NCBI RefSeq assembly: GCF_000372805.1
Contig: NZ_KB889876.1
Span: forward strand, 1-55,053
Direction: 5' to 3'
Source of the DNA: Marinobacter gelidimuriae
Lineage (GTDB): Bacteria > Pseudomonadota > Gammaproteobacteria > Pseudomonadales > Oleiphilaceae
Length of the DNA: 55,053 nucleotides
The translations under genes were made by a program, and so were the position numbers. The notes beneath the pieces were generated by a model. It was not told the origin of the DNA. It ran no database searches and saw only the letters and a program-made list of their open reading frames with translations. Below are positions 1 to 7,040 of the stretch, in pieces (the stretch's first letter is position 1; every line of letters starts with the position of its first letter).

Positions 1-667
1 GCAGTTCATCCCGTTCAATCGAGCCATGGGCCTTGCGCTCAATGCGGTTGACCCACCAGGTAAGCAGCCCGAGCGCGACAAACTGCACCAGGATCGCGCC
101 GCTGACGCCGAAGGTGTTGACCAGTGGCACCGGATCGAACCCTGGCTGATCCAGCCACCAGGGCAGATGAATGGAACCGAGAACGGTACCGGCGATAAAG
201 AACACCAGCGTCACCACCATCCGTATATTACCGGCACCAACGGTGAACAGGGTGCCGGAGCCACAGCCACCACCCAGTTGCATCCCCATACCAAACAGGA
301 AAGAGCCCAAAACCAGAGAGGTACCTACCGGCGCCACCGCACCCACCAGACCTTCCTGGCCACTGTGCAGCATGGGCACCATGATCAGTGAGGTCACGCC
401 GAACAGCAGTAACTGGGCCCGCATGCCGGCACCGCGCTTTTTGACCACCAGATTGCGCCAGCCGGCAGTGAAGCCAAAAGCTCCATGGTAGAGCGCCATA
501 CCAAGCACCGTGCCCACCGCAAAAAGTGCCACCATGAACGGCGCCGTTTCCAACCAGATCAGCCCACCCAACAGGGCAATGCCGACCAGAGCGATTGATA
601 CGATAAAACGGTCCACCAGCCAGCCCGGTTCTTGAAAACCAGGCTGTAAAACTGCGGAATCAGTCAT
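1..667 (-). CDS. YeeE/YedE-family sulfur transporter, 3' end outside the window
   Basis: A polytopic inner-membrane protein whose start lies in the window (ATG at 667, MTDSAVLQPG) and whose C-terminus runs off the left edge. About 222 residues are visible, with several hydrophobic spans and the glycine- and cysteine-bearing stretch GMQLGGGCGSGTLFTVGAGN, which is typical of the YeeE/YedE (DUF395) family. Some members take up thiosulfate. The rhodanese gene ends 11 bp upstream, so the two are probably co-transcribed, which supports a role in sulfur-compound handling. The actual substrate is inferred, not seen. Confidence 0.8.
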   Translation of the reverse strand, partial: MTDSAVLQPGFQEPGWLVDRFIVSIALVGIALLGGLIWLETAPFMVALFAVGTVLGMALYHGAFGFTAGWRNLVVKKRGAGMRAQLLLFGVTSLIMVPMLHSGQEGLVGAVAPVGTSLVLGSFLFGMGMQLGGGCGSGTLFTVGAGNIRMVVTLVFFIAGTVLGSIHLPWWLDQPGFDPVPLVNTFGVSGAILVQFVALGLLTWWVNRIERKAHGSIERDEL

Positions 668-678
668 TGCTTACCCAC

Positions 679-1635
679 TCAGTTAAACCAGTCCAGAACT
701 TTACCCAATCCTTTTTTGGCAACCTGCATCGGCCGATCGCTGTCTTGAGACCACTCGGCCATGGAGCCGTCATACAGCGCCACTTCGTCAAATCCGGCCA
801 GTTCACTCAGCACAAACCAGTCGGTGGCGGCCCAGTGGGCGGTATTGCAGAAGGCAATAGCGCGCTTGTCGCGATCCAGACTGGTGCTTTGCAGCTGGCC
901 GGCAATGGTGTCGGAGTTCAGGTACCAGGCTTTGCCCTGTTGGCTGAGAAAGTTCTGATGGGGAAGATTCATCGCACCAGGAATGGTGCCAGCAGCTTTG
1001 GTCGCCGATGATTTTTCCTTACCGGTAAAATAGTCCGCCGGGCGGGCATCTACCAGCTGGCCTTGATTCTGGCGGGCGTCGTCCACTTCCTCAAGCGTGG
1101 CCAGCAGCTTCGGTTGCAGCTCGCCTTTGAAAGCACCGAAAGGACGCTGGGCGCCTTCACCACTGGCCACTTCAAATCCGGCCTCGTTCCAGCCGGCGAA
1201 GCCGCCGTTTAAAATGGTCACCGCATCGTGGCCCAGCACCTTGAAAGTCCAGTACACCCGCGCCGCGCTGCCAAAGTCGGTGGGGCCGGTACCGGCTGGC
1301 ACGAGTACAACCGTGTCACCATTATTGATGCCCAAACCGCTGATCAGCCGCTCCAGGCTGGATACCGGAGGCATAACGCCGGTTACGCCATCACGGCTTT
1401 CGCGCCAGCCGTCGTCGGTGTAGCTGCTGTAAACCGAACCAGGGATGTGGGCTTTGCGGAAACTACTGCGATCGCCGCCATTGTCGATGCCAGAGCGGAT
1501 ATCCAGGATGACCAGTTCAGACTGCTGGCGCTGCTGTTGCAGCCAGTCGGCCTCCACCAGCGGAGGTAAGTCGCGGTCAGCGGCTGTTGCCAGCGAGCTG
1601 AACAGTATAAGGAAGGAAACAAGAAAACGGGCCAT
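679..1635 (-). CDS. Exported tandem-domain rhodanese (sulfurtransferase)
   Basis: 318 residues with an N-terminal signal peptide (MARFLVSFLILFSSLATAA), so periplasmic. Two rhodanese domains follow: an N-terminal one with LVILDIRSG and HIPGSVYSSY, and a C-terminal one with LVDARPADYF, GTIPGAMNLPH and the active-site loop AIAFCNTAHWAA, whose cysteine would carry the persulfide. Only the C-terminal domain has a catalytic cysteine, as in SseA-type enzymes. The ATG at 1635 is preferred over the upstream in-frame GTG at 1650 because GGAG lies 7 bases before it and the signal peptide then starts normally. It lies just upstream of the YeeE-type transporter, suggesting joint processing of thiosulfate or persulfide. 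Confidence 0.85.
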   Translation of the reverse strand: MARFLVSFLILFSSLATAADRDLPPLVEADWLQQQRQQSELVILDIRSGIDNGGDRSSFRKAHIPGSVYSSYTDDGWRESRDGVTGVMPPVSSLERLISGLGINNGDTVVLVPAGTGPTDFGSAARVYWTFKVLGHDAVTILNGGFAGWNEAGFEVASGEGAQRPFGAFKGELQPKLLATLEEVDDARQNQGQLVDARPADYFTGKEKSSATKAAGTIPGAMNLPHQNFLSQQGKAWYLNSDTIAGQLQSTSLDRDKRAIAFCNTAHWAATDWFVLSELAGFDEVALYDGSMAEWSQDSDRPMQVAKKGLGKVLDWFN

Positions 1636-1738
1636 AACACCACTCCACACAAGGGTTCTAACAGAATGGCATTATGGCTTAGTCAAAAAGGAATTAATAC
1701 ACGTTTATTTATTCCTTTTTAGAATAAGATAATAGTGC

Positions 1739-2374
1739 TTACCTTTGGCATTCGGGCAAATCCGGGTTCAGGGTATAGGTACCGGTCACTCGCGCGCTGG
1801 CCAATACATGCCCTTTCATGGCATTACGCACGGTAGCACCGTCGAATTCTCCGCTAAGCCCCAGAGTTTCTATATCTAGGGCGTGTACCTCGTAGTGGTA
1901 ATGGTGCAGCAGCTCATCATTCCAGGGCGGGCACGGCCCATCATAGCCAAAGTAGGTGCCAGCCATATCCGGATTACTGGCCAGAAACTGGGTAAAGTTG
2001 TTCACACCGCGCACGCCTACCGGGCCGCCGCCGAATTCTTTGCCCTTCGGAGTAACGCCGTCGCTGTCTTCGCCTTCCGGCAGGCAGCGCATGCGAGCAG
2101 GAATATCCACCAGCAGCCAGTGGAAGAAGTCCACCCGCGGGATGTCTTTGGAGATGGTTTTACCTTCCTGATTGGCATCGTCTGCGATGCTGGGCACGTC
2201 TGGATCAAACATCACAATGGCAAAGCTGCGCGTGCCTTCCGGCACTTGATCCCAGATCATTTCCGGGCTGCGATTAGCACCAAAACTCATGTGATCGTCT
2301 TCATTGAACACGCCGAAGGCAAACTTCTCTGATACAGGTTTACCGTCTTCAATTCCTGACACTGTCAGTTTCAC
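1739..2374 (-). CDS. YbhB/YbcL-type phosphatidylethanolamine-binding protein (PEBP) family
   Basis: 211 residues matching the bacterial PEBP/Raf-kinase-inhibitor-like family. Visible hallmarks are FAIVMFDPDVP near residue 50, the metal/ligand-pocket region FFHWLLVDIP near 85, GGPVGVRGVNNF near 117, and YFGYDGPCPPWND near 142, which matches the family's GPxPP motif. There is no signal peptide, so it should be cytoplasmic. The start is GTG at 2374 with AAGGAGG six bases upstream. Biochemical function in bacteria is not settled. Transcribed divergently from the methyltransferase-like gene. Confidence 0.85.
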   Translation of the reverse strand: MKLTVSGIEDGKPVSEKFAFGVFNEDDHMSFGANRSPEMIWDQVPEGTRSFAIVMFDPDVPSIADDANQEGKTISKDIPRVDFFHWLLVDIPARMRCLPEGEDSDGVTPKGKEFGGGPVGVRGVNNFTQFLASNPDMAGTYFGYDGPCPPWNDELLHHYHYEVHALDIETLGLSGEFDGATVRNAMKGHVLASARVTGTYTLNPDLPECQR

Positions 2375-2392
2375 GTCAAATCCTCCTTAGCC

Positions 2393-2410
2393 CTGACCAC
2401 TTTTGGTCAG
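2393..2410. repeat. Short perfect inverted repeat in a divergent intergenic region
   Basis: CTGACC and GGTCAG arms of 6 bp separated by ACTTTT, just upstream of the PEBP-family start. It could be an operator or chance; no regulator is identified. Confidence 0.3.
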
Positions 2411-2536
2411 TGATTGATCGTCAACGTTTTTCACCACCATTGTGGCAGAATTCCAGCGAATCTGTGATACAAAGGCCAACCATATCGCCTGTGTCTTTTT
2501 TATCAACCACTACCGCATGGAATTATTGTCAGCCTT

Positions 2537-3280
2537 ATGTTCAATGAAGGAGAAATTATTCACCACGTACGCGACGCCCTGGGCAGCGTGCTGGTCATCG
2601 ACGAGCGCAAACACCGTGTTTTGACGTTCAACTCCATTTTTGAACAAAGCAAAATAGATCGCCGCACACCTCATCTGCCCGTGCACGAATACAATCGCGC
2701 CATGATGCTGCCCGCCGCCTTCCATATGCCGGCCCGGGTAACCGTTCTGGGCCTGGGTGGAGGCGCGCTGGCGAGTGCTTTTCATCATCTGAACCCCGAA
2801 TGCACCGTACACGTGGTCGAACTGCGACAGATTGTGGTGGATGTGGCCCGGGAATTTTTCAGCCTGCCGCAAACCGACCGCATGCAGGTTACCGTCGCCG
2901 ACGCCCGCGTTGCGCTGGAGCAACTACCCGACGCCAGCAGCGATATGATCCTGGCTGACCTGTACAGCGCCGATCGTATGAGCCCTGCCCAGTCGCAGCG
3001 GGTTTTTATGGACAGCTGCGCCCGCGTATTAACAGACGACGGCTGGCTGGCACTGAACTACCACCGCCCACCCGTACCCAACGACGCCTGGTTCCGCCAG
3101 CTGAAGAAACACTTTCCGGTATTGCTGGTGTTCCGCAGCAAAACCAACAACACCGTGCTTTACGCCAGTAAACAGCCACTTGAAGCCATAAATGCTAAAG
3201 ATCCGAAGCTGAACGTTCTGGAGCGCACGCTGCCGATTGGCTGGCGGAAACTGATGGCCAAAGTGAGCCGCCTGGAATAA
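2537..3280 (+). CDS. Spermidine-synthase-like (SpeE-fold) methyltransferase-type protein
   Basis: 247 residues. The Rossmann nucleotide-binding signature is clear: VTVLGLGGGALASAF (residues ~68-82), the acidic strand end VHVVELRQIVVDVAREFF, then VTVADARVALEQL and the aspartate-bearing MILADLYSADRMSP. This matches the polyamine-synthase-like family (PF01564-type fold). Many stand-alone members of this kind do not make spermidine, so the substrate is left open. It is a single gene between a divergent PEBP gene and ndh. The start at 2537 gives a normal N-terminus for short members. Confidence 0.75.
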   Translation: MFNEGEIIHHVRDALGSVLVIDERKHRVLTFNSIFEQSKIDRRTPHLPVHEYNRAMMLPAAFHMPARVTVLGLGGGALASAFHHLNPECTVHVVELRQIVVDVAREFFSLPQTDRMQVTVADARVALEQLPDASSDMILADLYSADRMSPAQSQRVFMDSCARVLTDDGWLALNYHRPPVPNDAWFRQLKKHFPVLLVFRSKTNNTVLYASKQPLEAINAKDPKLNVLERTLPIGWRKLMAKVSRLE

Positions 3281-3425
3281 AAATGAGTCGCTTGGAATAA
3301 TGCGCACCGCGCCTCTGATGTCTTTACAAGTGCAATAACTCAGCAACATTGCTTACACGGTGTTCATTGTTTGCTAGCGCATGGCGCGTTAATATCCCAA
3401 GCTTGCCATGGGTCTCAGTAACGAC

Positions 3426-3466
3426 AACAAAGCGCTTTTATACGCCGGCAGCAAGAGCGCTTTGTT
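3426..3466 (+). terminator. Hairpin with 11-bp perfect arms between the methyltransferase gene and ndh
   Basis: Arms AACAAAGCGCT and AGCGCTTTGTT, extendable by three more pairs including one G-U, with a pyrimidine-rich TCTCTTTTCT tract following. It may terminate the upstream transcript or act as a leader hairpin for ndh, whose ATG lies 25 bases downstream. Confidence 0.5.
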
Positions 3467-3491
3467 CTCTTTTCTGTAAAGGCCCAATGCG

Positions 3492-4829
3492 ATGGTTGCT
3501 CCGAGAAATAAATCCCATAATAGTAGTCCTCACCACATAGTCATCGTTGGCGGCGGTGCCGGCGGCCTTGAATTGATCACCAGCCTTGGCAACACATTGG
3601 GGAAAAAAGGCAAAGCCCGCATTACCCTGGTTGATGCCGGTCTGACACACGTCTGGAAACCTCTGCTGCACGAAGTTGCCTCTGGCTCCTTGGACGCCAA
3701 TGCCAACGAAATCAATTACCGCGCCCACGCTCGCAAACATCATTACGAATTTCAGCTCGGCCGCATGAGCGGCCTGAACCGCGCCACCAAAACTCTAGTG
3801 GTTGCGCCATTTATGGGTGAAGGCGGCGTAGAAGTGGTGCCCGAAAGGGAAATTGGCTACGACACGCTGGTGATTTCTGTAGGCAGTACCGCGAACGATT
3901 TTGGCACCCCCGGGGCTCAGGAAAACTGCCTGTTTCTGGACAGTCTGTTACAGGCCCGACGCTTTCATAACCTGATGTTGAACGCCTTTTTGCGCAAAAA
4001 CCACGAAGCTCAGCAAGGCCGCCAACACCGCCTGCACATCAACATAATTGGCGCCGGCGCTACCGGTGTGGAGTTGGCAGCCGAATTGCGCCTGGCCTCG
4101 CGCGAACTGCCGGTGTACGGCATGAACCACCTGCGTGCGTCTGACGTGTCTATTTCAGTGATTGAAGCGGCCGACCGTATTTTGCCTGCGTTGCCCACAC
4201 GACTGTCTTCTGCGGCAACTCGCGAGCTGGAACATCAGCACGTAAAGGTGTTGACGGGCCAACCGGTCAGCGAAATAAAAGAAGACATTATTGTGATGAA
4301 GGACGGCACCGAGCTGCCGTCCTTCATGACCATATGGGCTGCTGGCATCAAGGCACCTGTGTTTCTGAGTAAACTGGAAGGTATGGAAGTGAATCGTAGT
4401 AATCAATTGGTGGTGCTGCAAACCCTGCAAACCACCCATGACACAGATATTTTTGCCCTTGGCGATTGCGCCGCCTGCCCTCAACCAGGCTCGGAGCGCC
4501 CGGTGCCCGCTCGCGCCCAGGCTGCACACCAGCAGGCCGACGCGCTGTTCAAAACTCTGTGCAACCGCCTGCAAAGCAAAGCCGCCGTGCCATTTGTCTA
4601 CAACGACCACGGCTCGCTGATCAACTTTAGCCGCTACACCACCGTAGGTAACCTGATGGGAAACCTGTCAGGCCGTAGCATGTACATTGAAGGCAAGGTA
4701 GCGCGACTGTTCTACGTGTCTCTTTACCGCATGCACCAAGTAGCACTGCACGGCTTTCTGCGTACCGGCGTTATCTGGTTGATGGACAAAATCAGTCGTG
4801 CGATGCAGCCGCGTTTAAAGCTGCACTAA
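3492..4829 (+). CDS. ndh: Type II NADH:quinone dehydrogenase (NDH-2)
   Basis: 445 residues, the usual NDH-2 length. The FAD-binding motif IVIVGGGAGGLEL lies at residues ~17-29, and the second dinucleotide (NADH) fold NIIGAGATGVELAAEL at ~182-197. DIFALGDCAACPQP near 318 is the conserved FAD ribityl-contacting segment of the pyridine-nucleotide-disulfide family. The C-terminal part is amphipathic (RMHQVALHGFLRTGVIWLMDKI), as in membrane-bound NDH-2. It transfers electrons from NADH to ubiquinone without pumping protons. It appears to be transcribed alone. Confidence 0.92.
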   Translation: MVAPRNKSHNSSPHHIVIVGGGAGGLELITSLGNTLGKKGKARITLVDAGLTHVWKPLLHEVASGSLDANANEINYRAHARKHHYEFQLGRMSGLNRATKTLVVAPFMGEGGVEVVPEREIGYDTLVISVGSTANDFGTPGAQENCLFLDSLLQARRFHNLMLNAFLRKNHEAQQGRQHRLHINIIGAGATGVELAAELRLASRELPVYGMNHLRASDVSISVIEAADRILPALPTRLSSAATRELEHQHVKVLTGQPVSEIKEDIIVMKDGTELPSFMTIWAAGIKAPVFLSKLEGMEVNRSNQLVVLQTLQTTHDTDIFALGDCAACPQPGSERPVPARAQAAHQQADALFKTLCNRLQSKAAVPFVYNDHGSLINFSRYTTVGNLMGNLSGRSMYIEGKVARLFYVSLYRMHQVALHGFLRTGVIWLMDKISRAMQPRLKLH

Positions 4830-4868
4830 GATTTTCAGAGACGGATTGTGGAGCCAAACGGGAACCTA

Positions 4869-5345
4869 TTAACGCTTCTGATAAGCCTCGGCCCAGGCCA
4901 GAGCAGCATCTGCCGGTAGGGGCTTGCTGTAGACAAAAACCCTGAGCTTGCTCACAACCCATGTCAATCAGCTTGTCCTGCATGGCCTGAGTTTCAATGC
5001 CCTCTGCCACTACCCGGCGCTTAAAGTTCTTTGACAGGCTGATGATGGATTTTACGATCATCTCATCGTCCGCATTGGTGAGCATGTCGCTCACAAACGA
5101 ACGGTCGATTTTGATTTCCTGCGCCGGCAGGCGGCGAAAGTGGTCAAGCGAGGAATAGCCTGTACCAAAATCATCCAGCCTGGCTATCGCTTTCAAACCC
5201 GTCACTTATCAACACGTCGTCTGACAGCATTGATGTATCGATCAGGCTATTCAGCCGTTCGAACAACAAACCCCTTGTTTTGCGCTGCTGAGAGCGATCT
5301 GCTGATTCCGGGCTCCACGAAATATCGGTTATGGCGCCTACGCGT
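4869..5345 (-). pseudogene. Relic of a PAS/GGDEF/EAL c-di-GMP enzyme (EAL C-terminal part)
   Basis: One frame encodes the last third of an EAL domain: LDDFGTGYSSLDHFRRLPA, EIKIDRSFV, VVAEGIET and GCEQAQGF. The catalytic EAL/ExLxR part and any GGDEF domain are missing. After QGF an extra T in a T-run breaks the frame; the other frame continues as VYSKPLPADAALAWAEAYQKR and stops at 4869, which is the natural ending. Upstream, a third frame carries a PAS/PAC-like tail, GAITDISWSPE. The gene has therefore lost its catalytic middle and carries at least one frameshift. The end next to 5345 is approximate. Confidence 0.7.
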
Positions 5346-5742
5346 AGATAAGGGTATCGAGTTCATGACGAAATTATGCGGGAATGTCGCAGGTCGACCG
5401 GAGCCCTGATCAGTCGTTGGGCTAACCGGTGCGGCTTATCGATTTCACACAGAAACTACAGAAACTACAGAAACTACAGAAACTACAACAGGCCCGCATA
5501 GGAATTGGTATGCCCGTCGACGAAACCGGCTGCAATCCGGCTTCGAGACAGCGGCAAGAAGGCTGATTTTTGGGTACTATTTTGGGTAGCGGCGGTTTAT
5601 GCCTGGTCGATCCGCGAGGTTAAACTCTTGAAAAAATAGCACTTTCAGCCACTTTTTTTATCCCCCATGACACATCCGAGCTAGAGCCTGGCGCTGGCAA
5701 AAGGGGATAGCAACGTACGCGACGTTGTGGTGCAGCAGAAAG
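5346..5742. other. Non-coding stretch between the EAL relic and fdsD
   Basis: About 400 bases in which no convincing gene, RNA or terminator was recognised, apart from the 9-bp tandem repeat at 5451. It may hold further eroded sequence from the flanking relics. Confidence 0.5.
5451..5486. repeat. Four perfect tandem copies of AGAAACTAC
   Basis: A 9-bp unit repeated exactly four times in the non-coding stretch beside the EAL relic. It is a candidate variable-number repeat. Confidence 0.9.
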
Positions 5743-5970
5743 CTAAGATACAGCCTGCAGCTTAGCGATGGTTTTTTGCGCCAACGGCGACAACTCCGCT
5801 CCTTCGCTGTTGGCATAAGCGATCACCTGCTGCTTCATGCTGCGAGCCCAGAATTTCTGCAGGTGGCCGGCGGCAACGTCGGTCACCTGGTCGTCGTCAC
5901 CGTGGTGCAGGTTGTTGGCAATAATCTGGTCGATCATTTTGATCAGGTTGGTTATTTGCTGGTCACTCAC
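5743..5970 (-). CDS. fdsD: Orphan formate dehydrogenase delta subunit (FdsD)
   Basis: 75 residues matching the small delta subunit of NAD-dependent molybdenum formate dehydrogenases: helical N-terminus NLIKMIDQIIANN, then QVTDVAAGHLQKFWARSMKQQVIAY and a short C-terminal helix. In intact loci fdsD follows fdsG-fdsB-fdsA-fdhD. Here its GTG start still overlaps the stop of an fdhD remnant (GTGA), preserving the old operon junction, but the rest of the operon is missing from this place. The reading frame is intact. Without FdsA/B/G nearby it is probably non-functional unless a second locus exists. Confidence 0.75.
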   Translation of the reverse strand: MSDQQITNLIKMIDQIIANNLHHGDDDQVTDVAAGHLQKFWARSMKQQVIAYANSEGAELSPLAQKTIAKLQAVS

Positions 5971-6089
5971 AAGGTATTCTCCTGAACAGTGTCGTCAACG
6001 GGGGCGTAGATGACGTGGCGGCCCGGGCGGGCAAAAGCCGATAAGGTTCATGCCGCTTTCGCGGGCTTCTCGGATAGCAAGCGCCGTAG
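5967..6089 (-). pseudogene. fdhD: fdhD remnant: last ~41 codons, frameshifted
   Basis: Reading on the minus strand from 6089 gives PTALAIREARESGMNLIGF, the conserved C-terminal segment of FdhD, the sulfurtransferase that activates the molybdenum cofactor of formate dehydrogenases. An extra T in the run GGCTTTTGCC shifts the frame; the next frame continues as ARPGRHVIYAPVDDTVQENTL and stops at 5967, overlapping the fdsD start. The 5' four-fifths of the gene is absent and is cut exactly at the end of the miniature element at 6090. Confidence 0.75.
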
Positions 6090-6474
6090 GGGCTATGTTC
6101 TCGTAAAATGTTGAACGTGTACTAGAATTACAGAAACCGTAGCAAACCTTCGGAGGTTTCCGATGAACCAGGCGCAATTTACCCAGCTCAGTACTGTTAT
6201 CGATTCTCTCAGTCCCAGTCAACGACATCAGCTGCTCGATAGGCTGCAGCACCCGGAAGCTATACCCGATATCCTCGAACACCTTGAACAAAATCTGCAA
6301 TCCCACCTCCAATGGCTCCGGCGTTTCAACGGTGTCGCAACCAAATATCTGCCCCATTATCTCGGCTGGTTTCGGTGGTTTGATCAGCAAACCTCAGAAA
6401 TATCACAACCGTCTGATTTTATGAGCGATTTCATTAGCTCTGAAGCTAATCAACATTTAATGCGAACATAGCCC
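6090..6474 (+). mobile_element. IS1595-family miniature element (internally deleted, 385 bp)
   Basis: Bounded by terminal inverted repeats of 25 bp with 22 matches (6090-6114 and 6450-6474, both starting GGGCTATGTTC). Inside is one open frame joining the N-terminal and C-terminal ends of an IS1595-type transposase. The 8-bp flanks (CGCCGTAG left, ACCGGGTC right) do not match, although this family normally makes 8-bp target duplications. The left flank is fdhD and the right flank an oxalate/formate antiporter gene, so the element sits on a deletion junction. Confidence 0.75.
6163..6471 (+). pseudogene. In-frame deleted IS1595-family transposase, 102 codons
   Basis: Residues 1-~45 resemble the N-terminal helix region of IS1595 transposases (LSPSQRHQLLDRLQ). 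Residues ~49-70 resemble their C-terminal end (WLRRFNGVATKYLPHYLGWF). The zinc ribbon and the whole DDE catalytic domain that should lie between are missing, yet the frame stays open. It cannot catalyse transposition by itself. A good AGGTTTCCG-like upstream region and an ATG at 6163 suggest it could still be translated, but no function is claimed. Confidence 0.65.
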
Positions 6475-6689
6475 ACCGGGTCTCCAGCCGTCACCAAATT
6501 GGCCATAGGCAGCCAAAACACCGAAAAGCCGTAGGCCATGCCGATGCAAAGATGAATCGCCAGCGCCGCAGTGGGCACCAGCCAACGATTGAAATTGGGG
6601 CCTGCAACCGTGTTTTCACGGTCAAAAAAACCAGGTTTAGAGCGCGCCTCGTCGCCGTTTTGTAAACGGTCTTGTGTTATGCCGTCCAT
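6475..6689 (-). pseudogene. 5' fragment of an OFA-family oxalate/formate antiporter (MFS)
   Basis: About 70 codons starting at ATG 6689, behind GAGGTG. After a soluble N-terminus comes the first membrane segment, RWLVPTAALAIHLCIGMAYGF, then SVFWLPM, characteristic of the OFA branch of the major facilitator superfamily. The frame runs into the miniature element after AGDPV, so about five-sixths of the transporter is missing. Its pairing with fdhD and fdsD remnants on the other side of the element fits an original OFA-fds-fdhD-fdsD formate locus transcribed on the minus strand. Confidence 0.7.
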
Positions 6690-7040
6690 CAATCACCTCT
6701 ATTTTGTTGTTGTCGTTTTGTTATTTTTTACAGCTTGAAACTGATCACCCAGTACTGACATATGCACGCTAAAACATATATCGTTGACTGATAATTAAAC
6801 GAAGCTGAGTATTAATGTAATTCTTTAGATAGTCAAACAACAAATAGGTATTTAACGTATGAATTTTTTTGCATATATACGCCTCTCGGCAACCGTCTTT
6901 TAAAGCAAAACAACACCCGCGACACACTCGGCGTAACCCGCATCAACTCTGCTTGTTAACCGTGCCGGCTATGGGCAGACTTACAGCAGGCCAACGCGAT
7001 CCTTGCCTGGCTTGCTTGCCATTCTTGATATGGAGTTGTG
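6690..7040. other. AT-rich intergenic region upstream of cvrA
   Basis: About 350 bases, clearly more AT-rich than the surroundings, lying between the divergent antiporter remnant and cvrA. It presumably carries promoters for both directions. No confident -35/-10 pair, riboswitch or gene was recognised. Confidence 0.4.

Noticed and set aside
6082..6482. 8-bp target duplication around the miniature element
   Set aside because: The flanks CGCCGTAG and ACCGGGTC do not match in either orientation, so no duplication is claimed.
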